Notes under the pieces: model-generated
What the model saw: the letters and a program-made list of their open reading frames with translations, nothing else
The model's database searches: none
Told to the model about the DNA's origin: nothing
Part shown: positions 37,023 through 45,277 of the stretch, piece by piece
Layout of the letters: every line of letters starts with the position of its first letter
How positions within the stretch are numbered: the first letter of the stretch is position 1
NCBI RefSeq assembly: GCF_002776575.1
Contig: NZ_CP022548.1
Coordinates: 2,371,001 to 2,435,000 of the forward strand
From: Sphingorhabdus sp. YGSMI21
Lineage (GTDB): Bacteria > Pseudomonadota > Alphaproteobacteria > Sphingomonadales > Sphingomonadaceae
Direction of reading: 5' to 3'
Length of the DNA: 64,000 bases
Translations under genes and position numbers: made by a program

Positions 37023-37270
37023 TTTGCCAAGACACGAAGGATATCGCGATCTTCGCGCATCACACCTTCGGCGGCAGCCATTTTCTTCTGGAAGTCCGGG
37101 TTGATCGCGGTCAGCCTGACACCATCAGGTGACTCGCTCAAAAAGACGGTGTCGCCCTGAGAAACGCGAAGCTTCTCGAGCAAATCCTTGGGCAGGATTA
37201 CGCCGGTGGAGTTGCCGATTTTGACCAGTTTGAGCGCATGGCCAGCGGGAAGTGAGGTCATCTTGTTCAT
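37019..37270 (-). CDS. AbrB/MazE-family antitoxin paired with Doc
   Basis: An 83-residue protein with an N-terminal swapped-hairpin AbrB DNA-binding domain, seen as LKLVKIGNSTGVILPKDLL...LRVSQGDTVFL. The C-terminal 30 residues (INPDFQKKMAAAEGVMREDR) are the likely toxin-binding tail. Upstream residues in the same frame (including CFRYNAC) do not fit the family, so the ATG giving MNKMTSLPAGH is preferred. It ends inside the toxin start (4-nt overlap). By analogy with Phd-Doc it should bind Doc and repress its own promoter, which would lie in the 128 nt between it and cobS. Confidence 0.88.
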   Translation of the reverse strand: MNKMTSLPAGHALKLVKIGNSTGVILPKDLLEKLRVSQGDTVFLSESPDGVRLTAINPDFQKKMAAAEGVMREDRDILRVLAK

Positions 37271-37398
37271 ACAGGCGTTATAACGAAAACACGGAATGAA
37301 CGCAATCGGCATCCAATAGCCGGTAGCTTGGCAGCACCGGGTGAGTTAGTTCTCAGCCAAAATAGTGGATACGCAATCAGGAATGCCTGGCCGTAAGT

Positions 37399-38388
37399 CT
37401 AACTCCCCATCACGCTTTCCGGCAGATCTTCGCCGAATACCCGCTGATAATATTCCGCTACCAGCATCCGTTCCGCTTCGTCGCATTTGTTGAGGAAGGA
37501 GAGGCGGAAGGCGAAGCCGATATTCTTGAAGATCGCGGCATTCTGCGCCCAGCTGATTACGGTCCGCGGGCTCATCACCGTGGAAATGTCACCGTTGATA
37601 AAGCCCTGGCGGGTCAGGTCGGCAACCTTGATCATATTTTCCACCGTCTTGTCGCCGGCTTCGGGCACCTTCGACAGGATGACCTTCGATTCAGTCTCGG
37701 CCGGCAGATAGTTCAGCGTCACGACGATATTCCAGCGGTCCATCTGGCCCTGGTTGATCTGCTGGGTGCCGTGATACAGGCCACTGGTGTCGCCGAGGCC
37801 GACCGTGTTGGCGGTGGCGAACAGGCGGAAATAGGGATTGGGGCGGATCACCCGGTTCTGGTCGAGCAGGGTCAGTTTGCCTTCGGCTTCCAGGATCCGC
37901 TGGATCACGAACATCACGTCGGGGCGACCGGCGTCATATTCGTCGAACACCAAGGCGGTCGGCGTCTGCAGCGCCCATGGCAGCAGACCTTCACGGAATT
38001 CGGTGACCTGCTGGCCGTCCTTCAGGACAATCGCGTCACGTCCGACCAGGTCGATCCGGCTGATATGCGCGTCGAGGTTGATCCGGATACAGGGCCAGTT
38101 GAGGCGCGCTGCAACCTGTTCGATATGGGTCGATTTCCCGGTGCCGTGATAGCCCTGCACCATGACCCGGCGGTTGAACGCAAAGCCGGCGAGGATCGCG
38201 ATCGTGGTTTCCGGATCGAAAACATAGGATGGATCGAGGTCGGGAACCCTTTCGTCCTTCAAGCTGAACGCAGGGATTTGCATATCCACATCGACACCGA
38301 AAACTTCGCGCGCATCGACGGTAATGTCGGGTGCATCCAAAATGGTTTCGTCGCTGGCGTCGGGGTTGATATCGGGTATCTCGGTCAT
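37399..38388 (-). CDS. cobS: Cobaltochelatase AAA+ subunit CobS
   Basis: A 329-residue AAA+ ATPase partner of CobT in aerobic cobalt chelation. The Walker A motif is [10 protein letters not shown], the Walker B region is [10 protein letters not shown], and sensor residues follow in [20 protein letters not shown]. The N-terminal [12 protein letters not shown] segment is typical of CobS. Two ATGs occur in a row; the second has better spacing (5 nt) to the AAGGA ribosome binding site. It lies 51 nt downstream of the J-domain gene, matching the conserved alphaproteobacterial order bolA, J-domain, cobS, cobT, except that here cobT is displaced. Length is normal. Confidence 0.95.
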   Translation of the reverse strand: MTEIPDINPDASDETILDAPDITVDAREVFGVDVDMQIPAFSLKDERVPDLDPSYVFDPETTIAILAGFAFNRRVMVQGYHGTGKSTHIEQVAARLNWPCIRINLDAHISRIDLVGRDAIVLKDGQQVTEFREGLLPWALQTPTALVFDEYDAGRPDVMFVIQRILEAEGKLTLLDQNRVIRPNPYFRLFATANTVGLGDTSGLYHGTQQINQGQMDRWNIVVTLNYLPAETESKVILSKVPEAGDKTVENMIKVADLTRQGFINGDISTVMSPRTVISWAQNAAIFKNIGFAFRLSFLNKCDEAERMLVAEYYQRVFGEDLPESVMGS

Positions 38389-38442
38389 CATAGTCCTTCG
38401 AAAAATCTCTGCCGCCCTAGGAAATGCACAAGGGGCGAGCCA

Positions 38443-39051
38443 CTATCTAAAATCTGGTGATTCCTTAAGCTGCGTATAGGCCTCGATCACTTTTGCCAAC
38501 TGTTTCTCGTGGCTGCGGTCGCCGCCGTTGCGGTCGGGATGATATTTGCGGACCAGCGCGGAATAGGCGCGGCGGATATCGCTGCGGACAATGGATTTTG
38601 CTTCACTGTCGCCAAGCCCTAGCGTCTTGAGGGCATTCTGGTCCGCTTTGGAAAACGGTCGGCCCTGACTGTTGGCGGCCGTCTTGAGGCTGGCAAAGCG
38701 CGCGCCGATCGCATCGAGCGGATCGGTGAAATCGGCCCATGCCGGTTGCGCGCCCGCGCCGCCGTCGTAGATTCGGCGGGACGAATCCCATCCCCGGACC
38801 GGATGCTGGGCTTCGAAAATCTCCTCGGAATCCATGCCGGCGAAATAGTCATAGCCCTGGTTGAACTCGCGGACATGGTCGAGGCAGAGCCAGCGATATT
38901 CACCGGGCCCATCGTAGCTGCGGCCACGGCCATAGATGGGGGGCGCGCGAAATTCGCCGCTTTCCTCGCAGCCGTCAATCGCGCAGGTCTGGCCTTCGGT
39001 TTCCACGCGTCCGTGAAAGCGGTTGGCTTTTCTCTTGGGGGAAACAGTCAA
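38443..39051 (-). CDS. C-terminal J-domain (DnaJ-like) protein next to cobS
   Basis: A 202-residue protein. The J-domain is at the C-terminus (about 135-200) with the essential HPD in VRKYHPDRNGGD. The N-terminal part has a possible zinc-binding set of cysteines (CAIDGCEESG and LCLDHV). J-domain proteins stimulate DnaK ATPase and deliver clients. The frame runs 53 codons further upstream, but that extension would overlap the bolA start and looks noncoding. The TTG used here follows GGAG by 5 nt and gives LTVSPKRKANRFHGRVE, the usual beginning of this family. It precedes cobS by about 51 nt. Confidence 0.85.
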   Translation of the reverse strand: MTVSPKRKANRFHGRVETEGQTCAIDGCEESGEFRAPPIYGRGRSYDGPGEYRWLCLDHVREFNQGYDYFAGMDSEEIFEAQHPVRGWDSSRRIYDGGAGAQPAWADFTDPLDAIGARFASLKTAANSQGRPFSKADQNALKTLGLGDSEAKSIVRSDIRRAYSALVRKYHPDRNGGDRSHEKQLAKVIEAYTQLKESPDFR

Positions 39052-39166
39052 TATTGCTCCGTTGGTCCCGCGCTGTTCGCGGGACGGTCTGAAAGCCGCA
39101 AACGCGCTTCGACAAGGGCGGTGCAAACGGCTAATATGGTGAGTGAAAAAGCAATATGGAGATTCG

Positions 39167-39442
39167 ATGCCCAAAGGTCCAGTCCACAGCGAGATAGAAA
39201 AAAGGCTCACCGCCGAACTCGCGCCGATATCGCTCGTAGTAACGAACGACAGTGCCAGCCATCAAGGCCATGCCGGTGATGACGGCAGCGGCGAATCGCA
39301 TTTTTCCGTCGATATCGAATGCGCGGCCTTTGCCGGCCAGTCCCGGCTCAACCGCCAGCGGAGGGTGAACAAGGCGCTGGGCGACATGATGCGCGACAAG
39401 GTCCACGCGATGGTGATCAAGGCGAGGGCGCCGGGGGAGTGA
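39167..39442 (+). CDS. bolA: BolA-family protein
   Basis: A 91-residue BolA-fold protein; relatives associate with monothiol glutaredoxins and carry or sense Fe-S clusters. Recognisable features are the N-terminal IEKRLTAELAP, SHQGHAGDDGSGESHFSV and the C-terminal HAMVIKARAPGE. The conserved histidine that can ligate Fe-S lies in VHAMVI. The ATG used follows GGAG by 6 nt; a start 8 codons earlier is possible but lacks support. It is divergent from the J-domain/cobS genes. A palindromic element begins 7 nt after its stop codon and may act as terminator. Confidence 0.93.
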   Translation: MPKGPVHSEIEKRLTAELAPISLVVTNDSASHQGHAGDDGSGESHFSVDIECAAFAGQSRLNRQRRVNKALGDMMRDKVHAMVIKARAPGE

Positions 39443-39448
39443 ATGGAG

Positions 39449-39604
39449 CCTTCTCCCGTGAGGGAGAAGGATGTGGAGACTTGGCAGCTGGCTGCCTAGT
39501 CGTAACTGGATGAGGGTGTACCATCTCGAATTTTGTACACCCTCATCCAACTGCGCCTAATCCTTCGGATAAGGCTTCGTATCCTTCTCCCTCACGGGAG
39601 AAGG
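39449..39604. repeat. 156-bp palindromic intergenic element, copy 1
   Basis: A 22-bp sequence, ccttctcccgtgagggagaa plus gg, occurs at 39,449-39,470 and as its exact reverse complement at 39,583-39,604; each arm can also fold on itself. Inside is a second perfect 14-bp inverted repeat, ggatgagggtgtac (39,508-39,521) with gtacaccctcatcc (39,535-39,548). The element separates bolA from the cupin gene. An element of the same length and design lies after the pirin gene. It resembles MITE-like palindromes of alphaproteobacteria. Confidence 0.85.
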
Positions 39605-39638
39605 TAAGAACATTGCAGTGATAGGGGAGAGGTCGAAC

Positions 39639-40004
39639 ATGATCCGCAAAGTCAATCTGGCCGACGCCTTTGCCAGCTTCTCCGACCACTGGTCCCCGAA
39701 AATCGCGGGCGATATCAACGACGCGCAGGTGAAACTCGCCAAATTCGAGGGGAAGTTTGACTGGCATCATCATGACGAGGAAGACGAACTGTTTCTGGTG
39801 GTCAAGGGCACTATGCGCATGGGTTTGCGCACTGGCGATATTGATGTCGGGGAAGGGGAGCTTATCATCATCCCCAAGGGCGTCGAACATTCTCCGGAAG
39901 CGTTGGGTGGAGAATGCCATGTGCTGCTGCTCGAGCCGAAATCTATTCTCAACACCGGCAATGTGATAACAGAGAGAACCGTCGACGATCTGGAGCGGCT
40001 ATGA
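39639..40004 (+). CDS. Cupin-domain protein
   Basis: A 121-residue single-domain cupin. The metal-binding first motif reads FDWHHHDEEDELFLVVKG and the second GEGELIIIPKGVEHSPE, which supplies the usual three histidines and one glutamate. Small cupins of this type include isomerases, dioxygenases and sugar-binding proteins, so the activity is not predictable. The start chosen (MIRKVNLADAF) follows GGGGAGAGG; seven more codons in frame lie upstream inside the intergenic region. Its stop overlaps the pirin start in ATGA, so the two are coupled. Both are cupin-fold, which suggests a shared pathway. Confidence 0.88.
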   Translation: MIRKVNLADAFASFSDHWSPKIAGDINDAQVKLAKFEGKFDWHHHDEEDELFLVVKGTMRMGLRTGDIDVGEGELIIIPKGVEHSPEALGGECHVLLLEPKSILNTGNVITERTVDDLERL

Positions 40005-40894
40005 CCATCATTGCACAAACAATCATGCCAACGACCCATGATCTTGGCGAGTTTCAGGTCCGCCGGGTCTTACCGTCTAGGCACCGCCGGATGGTGGGGC
40101 CGTTTATCTTTGTCGATGAATTCGGTCCGGCGGTATTGCCGGAAGGACCGGGCATGGGCGTCCGTCCGCATCCGCATATCAATCTGGCAACGGTAACCTA
40201 TTTGTTTGAAGGCGCAATCGATCATCGCGACAGTCTGGGCACGCATCAGACAATCCGGCCGGGCGAAGTCAATCTGATGACCGCGGGCAGGGGGATTGTC
40301 CATTCGGAGCGCTCGCCGGTGGAAACGCAGGACGAGAAGAAACCAATGTTCGGCATGCAGACCTGGCTGGCACTCCCCGATGGCAAGGAAGAGATCGATC
40401 CGGCGTTCGAGAATGTCGGCGTGGATGATTTGCCGCTGGTCGAGGATGGTGGCGCCAAGGCGCGGGTCATCATGGGGAGCCTTTGGGGGCAGACGGCGCC
40501 GACCACCTGTCACGCCGAGACGATTTATGCCGATATTCTGCTCTACGCCGGAGGCGCGATCCCGATTGATGCGGAGGCCGACGAACGGGCGGTGATGCTG
40601 GTCGATGGCGACGGCGCGCTGGATGGCGTACCGCTGGAGAAATATATGCTCTATGTGATTGCGCCGGGAGCGAACGTCTCGCTTTCGTCCCTCTCAGGCG
40701 GGCGGGCGATGCTGCTTGGTGGCGAGGCTTTTGATACGGAACGGCATGTCTGGTGGAATTTTGTCTCGTCGAGCAAGGAGCGGATCGAGCAGGCCAAGGC
40801 CGACTGGTTTGAAGGGCGCTTTCCGCTCGTTCCGGGTGATCCGGACGAATTTATTCCGCTGCCCGAGGGCAAGCCGAATACGGTTACGAATTGA
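40001..40894 (+). CDS. Pirin-family protein
   Basis: A 297-residue pirin, a two-cupin protein often acting as quercetin 2,3-dioxygenase-like enzyme or as a regulator. The N-terminal iron-binding motif is seen in VRPHPHINLATVTYLFEG and GIVHSE, with the second cupin at about 170-260. VRRVLPSRHRRMVGPFIFVDEFGP is close to the classic pirin beginning. The gene overlaps the cupin stop codon (ATGA). A palindromic element starts 3 nt after the stop codon. The two 156-bp palindromes on either side make the cupin-pirin pair look like a cassette, though no transposase was seen. Confidence 0.92.
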   Translation: MTIIAQTIMPTTHDLGEFQVRRVLPSRHRRMVGPFIFVDEFGPAVLPEGPGMGVRPHPHINLATVTYLFEGAIDHRDSLGTHQTIRPGEVNLMTAGRGIVHSERSPVETQDEKKPMFGMQTWLALPDGKEEIDPAFENVGVDDLPLVEDGGAKARVIMGSLWGQTAPTTCHAETIYADILLYAGGAIPIDAEADERAVMLVDGDGALDGVPLEKYMLYVIAPGANVSLSSLSGGRAMLLGGEAFDTERHVWWNFVSSSKERIEQAKADWFEGRFPLVPGDPDEFIPLPEGKPNTVTN

Positions 40895-40897
40895 GAA

Positions 40898-41053
40898 GCC
40901 CTCTCCCATAGGGAGAGGCAACAAGCCTTGGCAATTTATTGCCTTAGGCGCAGTCAGTGAGGGGTTTCGCCTTCTCGACAGTCGAACCCCTCACCGAGTT
41001 TCGCTAGTCAGCAAGCTGACAAGCTACACTTGCCTCTCCCTATGGGAGAGGGC
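40898..41053. repeat. 156-bp palindromic intergenic element, copy 2
   Basis: A 23-bp arm at 40,898-40,920 (gccctctcccatagggagag plus gca) recurs as its exact reverse complement at 41,031-41,053. An inner inverted repeat, gtgaggggtt (40,957-40,966) with aacccctcac (40,985-40,994), repeats the design of the element before the cupin gene, with equal total length. It lies between the convergent pirin and DUF2332 genes and could terminate transcription from both sides. Confidence 0.85.
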
Positions 41054-41069
41054 AGTTTACGCTTTCCCG

Positions 41070-42125
41070 TTATTCCTCAAACCACTCGACCCACGCGCCA
41101 TGGGCGTGCGCCCGGCCCAGCAGCGCCGGTTCCTCGCCGCCTGGCCAGTAGCGGATGATCAGTTCGTGGCTGAAGGTCTTGCGGTTGGTCTCCAGTGACA
41201 TCCACGCCAGCGGTTTGTCCGGAGTTGCCGATTCTCCAGCTTTTTTCATCGCGATCGTGATCCGGTCCTTGGTGACCTGCGGCAGATATTGCCAGACGAT
41301 CGAATGCATCAGCACCCGGGTGACGCCGCTTTGCTGGGGCTGGGTCAGCTGCTGTTCGGTCCAGTCCGCAGCATCGGCCCTGGCAACATCGGGCGGATCC
41401 TGTTTGGCCAGCGCGATGGAGGCCTCCATCCGCTCGAAGCGGGCGGGCATTTCCGGCCAGATATAGCCTTTGAGCCGGGCGGCGGTTTCATCGTCGGTGA
41501 GATCGATCGGATTCTGGTCGCAGCCGCGGGCGCTGACAATCTCGACCGGGGCCTGCGGGGGCGGCGGGCCGCGCCATTCAGGCCTGATCCGCATCGGCGA
41601 ATCCTCCGGCCCGACCTGAACGCCGTTGAGATCATAATGATAGCGGCCCATCATCGTATTCACCCCGGCGCTGGCACCCAGTTCGAGCAGTTCGAATCGC
41701 GGGCCGACACGTCCGGACAGCCAGAGCAATCCGGCCATGAAACTGGCCGAGCGGCCGGATTCATTGGTCTGTGGCGGATTGTCGAACCAGGGCAGGAGAT
41801 CGGCATCATGGTCGGCGACAACCTGTTCGACGAGGCGGTCGATGGCGTCTTGATCGGTGATCCGGCGCTCGTAAATATCTGCCAGTCGCGGTTCCTTGCC
41901 GCTGAGATAGAGATGATGCAGGCCGCCGGTGAGGCGCAGCGGCATTGCGTCTTCCAGCGGTTTTCCCGGCCACTGCGCGATCTTTTGCCCGCAGGCTGTC
42001 GGGCCGTCCATCAGCGGCAACTGGGCGATGATGATTGAGGCGGTGACCGGTGCATCGTTGCGCCGGCAATGTTCCGCCTGGCCGCGCATTCCCTGTGCGA
42101 TATCTTCGAGGTCCAAAATGTCCAT
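41070..42125 (-). CDS. DUF2332-family protein
   Basis: A 351-residue protein of the uncharacterised DUF2332 family. A methyltransferase-like nucleotide-binding motif is visible in [16 protein letters not shown] near residue 145, preceded by [18 protein letters not shown], and the C-terminal half contains [12 protein letters not shown] and EWFEE. The fold is therefore probably SAM-binding Rossmann-like, but the reaction is unknown. The frame has an ATG 6 codons upstream; the one chosen follows AAAGGG and leaves 45 nt to the divergent hisG start. It is the only minus-strand gene between bolA and the proton pump. Confidence 0.8.
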   Translation of the reverse strand: MDILDLEDIAQGMRGQAEHCRRNDAPVTASIIIAQLPLMDGPTACGQKIAQWPGKPLEDAMPLRLTGGLHHLYLSGKEPRLADIYERRITDQDAIDRLVEQVVADHDADLLPWFDNPPQTNESGRSASFMAGLLWLSGRVGPRFELLELGASAGVNTMMGRYHYDLNGVQVGPEDSPMRIRPEWRGPPPPQAPVEIVSARGCDQNPIDLTDDETAARLKGYIWPEMPARFERMEASIALAKQDPPDVARADAADWTEQQLTQPQQSGVTRVLMHSIVWQYLPQVTKDRITIAMKKAGESATPDKPLAWMSLETNRKTFSHELIIRYWPGGEEPALLGRAHAHGAWVEWFEE

Positions 42126-42170
42126 AACTCGTTGCCCTTTCATCTGCGAAGCCGTAAAGCCGCGGCCATC

Positions 42171-42821
42171 ATGGCCAAACCACTAATCTTTGCAATTCCG
42201 AAAGGGAGGATTCTCGACGATGCCTTGCCGCTCCTGGAGCAGGCGGGAATTGTGCCAGAAGACGCCTTTTTTGACAAGTCCAACCGCAGTCTGCAATTCG
42301 CGACGAATCTGCCGCATATGTCGATCATCCGCGTGCGGGCCTTTGATGTTGCTACCTTTGTCGCCCATGGCGCGGCGCAGATCGGCATCGTCGGTTCCGA
42401 TGTGATCGAGGAATTCGGCTATAGCGAACTTTACGCCCCGGTCGATCTGGGAATCGGACGCTGCCGCCTGTCGGTGGCGCAGCCGAAGGACGATGCGGAG
42501 CAACTGGGCAATATCTCGCATCTCCGGGTCGCGACCAAATATCCCAATCTCACCAGCCGCTATTTCGAGGGCAAGGGCATCCAGGCCGAATGCGTGAAGC
42601 TCAACGGCGCGATGGAACTGGCGCCTTCGCTCGGTCTGTCGCGGCATATCGTCGATCTGGTCGAATCCGGCAGCACGCTTAAAGCGAACAATCTGGTCGA
42701 AACCGACCGGATATTGGATATTTCCGGGCGGCTGGTCGTCAACCGCGCGGCCTTCAAGATGCGCAGCGCGGAGCTGACGCCGCTGGTCCAGAAATTCCGC
42801 GAACTGGCGGGACAGGTCTGA
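42171..42821 (+). CDS. hisG: ATP phosphoribosyltransferase, short form
   Basis: HisG condenses ATP with PRPP in the first step of histidine synthesis. The 216-residue product begins [17 protein letters not shown], the classic start, and contains the substrate-binding loops ARIGIVGSD-like ([13 protein letters not shown]) and the PRPP loop [14 protein letters not shown]. At 216 residues it is the short form, which lacks the C-terminal regulatory domain and normally needs HisZ as partner. HisZ is not in the window. The reading frame extends 34 codons upstream but that overlaps the divergent DUF2332 gene. hisD follows after a palindromic element. Confidence 0.95.
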   Translation: MAKPLIFAIPKGRILDDALPLLEQAGIVPEDAFFDKSNRSLQFATNLPHMSIIRVRAFDVATFVAHGAAQIGIVGSDVIEEFGYSELYAPVDLGIGRCRLSVAQPKDDAEQLGNISHLRVATKYPNLTSRYFEGKGIQAECVKLNGAMELAPSLGLSRHIVDLVESGSTLKANNLVETDRILDISGRLVVNRAAFKMRSAELTPLVQKFRELAGQV

Positions 42822-42845
42822 TGGGGCCGGTTACAATATCTTATT

Positions 42846-42959
42846 CCTTCTCTTCGGAGGCGGGGATCAAGGGGTGGTGGCGATGCGTTAGCATCGCTCG
42901 CTTCAGCGACAAGCGGCACGGAACCACCCCAACCCCTCCTTTGAAAAGGAGGGGCTAAG
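42846..42959. repeat. Palindromic element between hisG and hisD
   Basis: The outer arms are formed by ccttctcttcggaggcgggg and the end segment aacccctcctttgaaaagga; the inner part pairs ggggtggtgg with the later ccaccccaac. A close relative with the same core (gcatcgctcgc, aagcggcacg-like, ccaccccaacc, tcctttgaaaagga) occurs at 51,697-51,806. The last bases of this copy, aggagggg, lie 5-12 nt before the hisD ATG and form its ribosome binding site. Confidence 0.8.
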
Positions 42960-44297
42960 ATGGCTCTTAGACTTTCGATTTCGGATACTGGCTTCGATGC
43001 AGACTTCGACGCGCTGGTCAATGCGCGGCGCGAGGCGGATGCTGATGTTTCGGCGGATGTTCGGGCTATTATTCAGGATGTTCGGGATCACGGCGATGAC
43101 GCTGTTGCGCGGCTGACCAGCAAGTTTGACCAACATGATCTGGAGCAGACCGGCTGGCGGGTGGACAAGGCCGAATCCGAAGCGGCATTGGAAGGTTTGG
43201 AAGCATCTTTGCGCGTGGCGCTGGAGCTGGCGGCCTTAAGAATTCGTGATTATCATGACGGCCAACTCCCTGAAAACAGGGATTATATGGACGATGCTGG
43301 CGTGCGCATCGGCGCGCGCTGGGGCGCGGTCGAGCGGGCGGGTATCTATATTCCCGGTGGCCGTGCGGCCTATCCCTCTTCGGTATTGATGAACGCGATT
43401 CCGGCCAAGGTTGCCGGTGTCGAGCATATCATCATGGTGACCCCTGCGCCCGGCGGCTATATCAATCCGCTGGTGCTGGCGGCGGCAGAACTGGCCGGCG
43501 TTGACGAAATCTGGCGCATTGGTGGCGCTCAGGCGGTGGCAGCGCTCGCTTATGGTACGGAAAAGATCAAATCTGTCGATGTCATAACCGGTCCCGGCAA
43601 TGCCTGGGTCGCAGAAGCCAAGCGGCAGGTGTTCGGTGTCGTCGGTATCGATATGGTTGCCGGTCCCTCGGAGATTGTCGTGGTGGCCGATGGCAAGAAT
43701 GATCCCGACTGGATCGCTGCCGACCTGCTCAGCCAGGCCGAACATGATCCGACCAGCCAGTCGATATTGTTCACAGATGATGAGAAGTTCGCTGATCAAG
43801 TTTCTGAGAAGATAGTCGAACAACTGGGCGTCCTCGCAACATCCGGAACCGCGACGACCAGCTGGAACGACAATGGCGCTATCATCGTCCTCGACCGGCT
43901 GGAGCAGGCAGTGCCGCTGGTCGACCGGCTGGCTGCCGAACATCTGGAGCTGGCGATCGATGAGCCGGATGCCATGTTTAAAAAGATCCGCCACGCCGGT
44001 TCGGTGTTCCTCGGACGCCACACACCCGAAGCCGTCGGTGACTATGTTGCCGGCCCCAATCATGTCTTGCCAACAGGCCGCCGGGCGCGTTTCTCGTCCG
44101 GTCTGTCGGTGACCGACTTCATGAAACGCACCAGCTTCATCCACTGCGATGAACAGGCTTTGCGCAATATCGGCCCCGCGGCGGTCGCGCTGGCCGAGGC
44201 AGAGGGCTTGCCAGCCCATGCCGCCAGCGTACAGAAGCGGCTTGATCCGCGCCGACATTCAAGAGAAAGAAAAGCCCATGACCATTTCCCTATATGA
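42960..44297 (+). CDS. hisD: Histidinol dehydrogenase
   Basis: HisD performs the last two oxidations of histidine synthesis, L-histidinol to L-histidine, with NAD+ and zinc. The 445-residue product has the family landmarks GIYIPGGRAAYPSSVLMNAIPA, the NAD region EIWRIGGAQAVAALAYGT, the zinc site IDMVAGPSEI and SQAEHDPTSQ, and the histidine pair region AAEHLELA and GRHTPEAVGDYVAGPNHVLPT. The Shine-Dalgarno sequence AGGAGG sits 7 nt before ATG and belongs to the palindromic element. The 3' end overlaps the DUF1993 start by 20 nt, so the last residues (RRHSRERKAHDHFPI) are probably not conserved. Confidence 0.96.
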   Translation: MALRLSISDTGFDADFDALVNARREADADVSADVRAIIQDVRDHGDDAVARLTSKFDQHDLEQTGWRVDKAESEAALEGLEASLRVALELAALRIRDYHDGQLPENRDYMDDAGVRIGARWGAVERAGIYIPGGRAAYPSSVLMNAIPAKVAGVEHIIMVTPAPGGYINPLVLAAAELAGVDEIWRIGGAQAVAALAYGTEKIKSVDVITGPGNAWVAEAKRQVFGVVGIDMVAGPSEIVVVADGKNDPDWIAADLLSQAEHDPTSQSILFTDDEKFADQVSEKIVEQLGVLATSGTATTSWNDNGAIIVLDRLEQAVPLVDRLAAEHLELAIDEPDAMFKKIRHAGSVFLGRHTPEAVGDYVAGPNHVLPTGRRARFSSGLSVTDFMKRTSFIHCDEQALRNIGPAAVALAEAEGLPAHAASVQKRLDPRRHSRERKAHDHFPI

Positions 44298-44802
44298 TGC
44301 CGTAATCCCGAGTCAGCTGCAGATCATCGCCGCGGTCCGCAAGCTGGTCGACAAGGCCAAGGCCCATTGCGAGGAGCAGGGCACGGCGCCGGCAGAGCTT
44401 ATCGGCGCGCGGTTGATCGAGGATATGCTTCCCTTTTCCTATCAGGTGAAATGCTGCCGCGAACATTCACTGGGCGCGATCGAAGCGGTACGGGAAGGCG
44501 TGTTCACACCGAGCCTCGCCCCGCCACCCGAAGACTGGGCGGGCCTGTACGAGAAGCTCGACGAAGCCAAGGCGGGGCTGGAAGCGATCAGCGAGGCCGA
44601 GATGGAAGGCTTCATCGGCCAGCATATGGAATTCCGCTTCAACGAAACGGTGATGCCTTTCACCGCCGAAAATTTCCTGCTGAGCTTCGCCCAGCCGAAT
44701 TTCTATTTTCACGCCACAACCGCCTATGACGTGCTGCGCCAGCGCGGTTTCAAGATTGGCAAGGGTGACTTTCTCGGCATGCCGCGGATGAAAAGAGCAT
44801 GA
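44278..44802 (+). CDS. DUF1993-family protein
   Basis: A 174-residue protein matching the general look of DUF1993: MTISLYDAVIPSQLQIIAAV at the start, EDMLPFSYQVKCCREHS in the middle and FLLSFAQPNFYFHATTAYDVLR near the end. The family is all-helical, distantly like DinB four-helix proteins, and has no assigned reaction. It overlaps hisD by 20 nt and its stop overlaps the nusB start (ATGA), so it is cotranscribed between a biosynthetic and a transcription gene. AAGAAAAG precedes the ATG. Histidines at 63, 117 and 144 could bind a metal as in DinB-like proteins, an inference only. Confidence 0.8.
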   Translation: MTISLYDAVIPSQLQIIAAVRKLVDKAKAHCEEQGTAPAELIGARLIEDMLPFSYQVKCCREHSLGAIEAVREGVFTPSLAPPPEDWAGLYEKLDEAKAGLEAISEAEMEGFIGQHMEFRFNETVMPFTAENFLLSFAQPNFYFHATTAYDVLRQRGFKIGKGDFLGMPRMKRA

Positions 44803-45245
44803 CCGCAAAATCGACATCGCGATCTGCTGCCCGGCTCGCTGCGGTCCAGGCGCTGTTCCAGCATCAGATGGAAAAGACGCCGGTACCCAAGCTGCTCAAG
44901 GAATTTCACGACCACCGGCTCGGCAAGGAAATCGAGGATGATCAATATCATCCGGCCGAACGCGATTTTTTTGACGATCTTGTTATCGGCGTAACGTCGC
45001 GGATGGAAGAAATCGACCAGCTGGTCGCCTCGAAACTGGCCGCTGGCTGGACGCTCGGGCGTCTCGACAAGACGATGGTCCAGATCCTGCGCTGCGGCAC
45101 ATTTGAACTGGTCGCACAGGAAGACGTACCGATCGCAACGGTAATTGACGAATATCTGGACGTGGCCCATGCCTTCTTCAACAAAAAGGACGCCGGTTTT
45201 GTGAACGGGCTTCTGGATAGCATCGCGAAGCAGGTTCGGGGCTGA
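44799..45245 (+). CDS. nusB: Transcription antitermination factor NusB
   Basis: NusB binds the boxA RNA of ribosomal operons with NusE (S10) and supports antitermination. The 148-residue product shows SRSAARLAAVQALFQHQM at the N-terminus (the RNA-binding arginine-rich helix) and the hallmark DKTMVQILRCGTFEL...VIDEYLDVAHAFFNKKDAGFVNGLLD. Length is normal. It overlaps the DUF1993 stop by 4 nt, so its translation is coupled to that gene. thiL, which often follows nusB in Proteobacteria, lies one gene further on here, after an esterase. Confidence 0.96.
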   Translation: MTAKSTSRSAARLAAVQALFQHQMEKTPVPKLLKEFHDHRLGKEIEDDQYHPAERDFFDDLVIGVTSRMEEIDQLVASKLAAGWTLGRLDKTMVQILRCGTFELVAQEDVPIATVIDEYLDVAHAFFNKKDAGFVNGLLDSIAKQVRG

Positions 45246-45277
45246 CCTAGATCCCCCCGGCTGCCACGGGGGAGAAT

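Noticed and set aside
36624..37270. Toxin-antitoxin pair as part of an insertion sequence or prophage
   Set aside because: No transposase, integrase, terminal repeats or tRNA-type attachment site found nearby.
39051..39210. Upstream extension of the J-domain gene (53 more codons)
   Set aside because: It would overlap the bolA start and has no matching ribosome binding site; the TTG with GGAG fits the family N-terminus.
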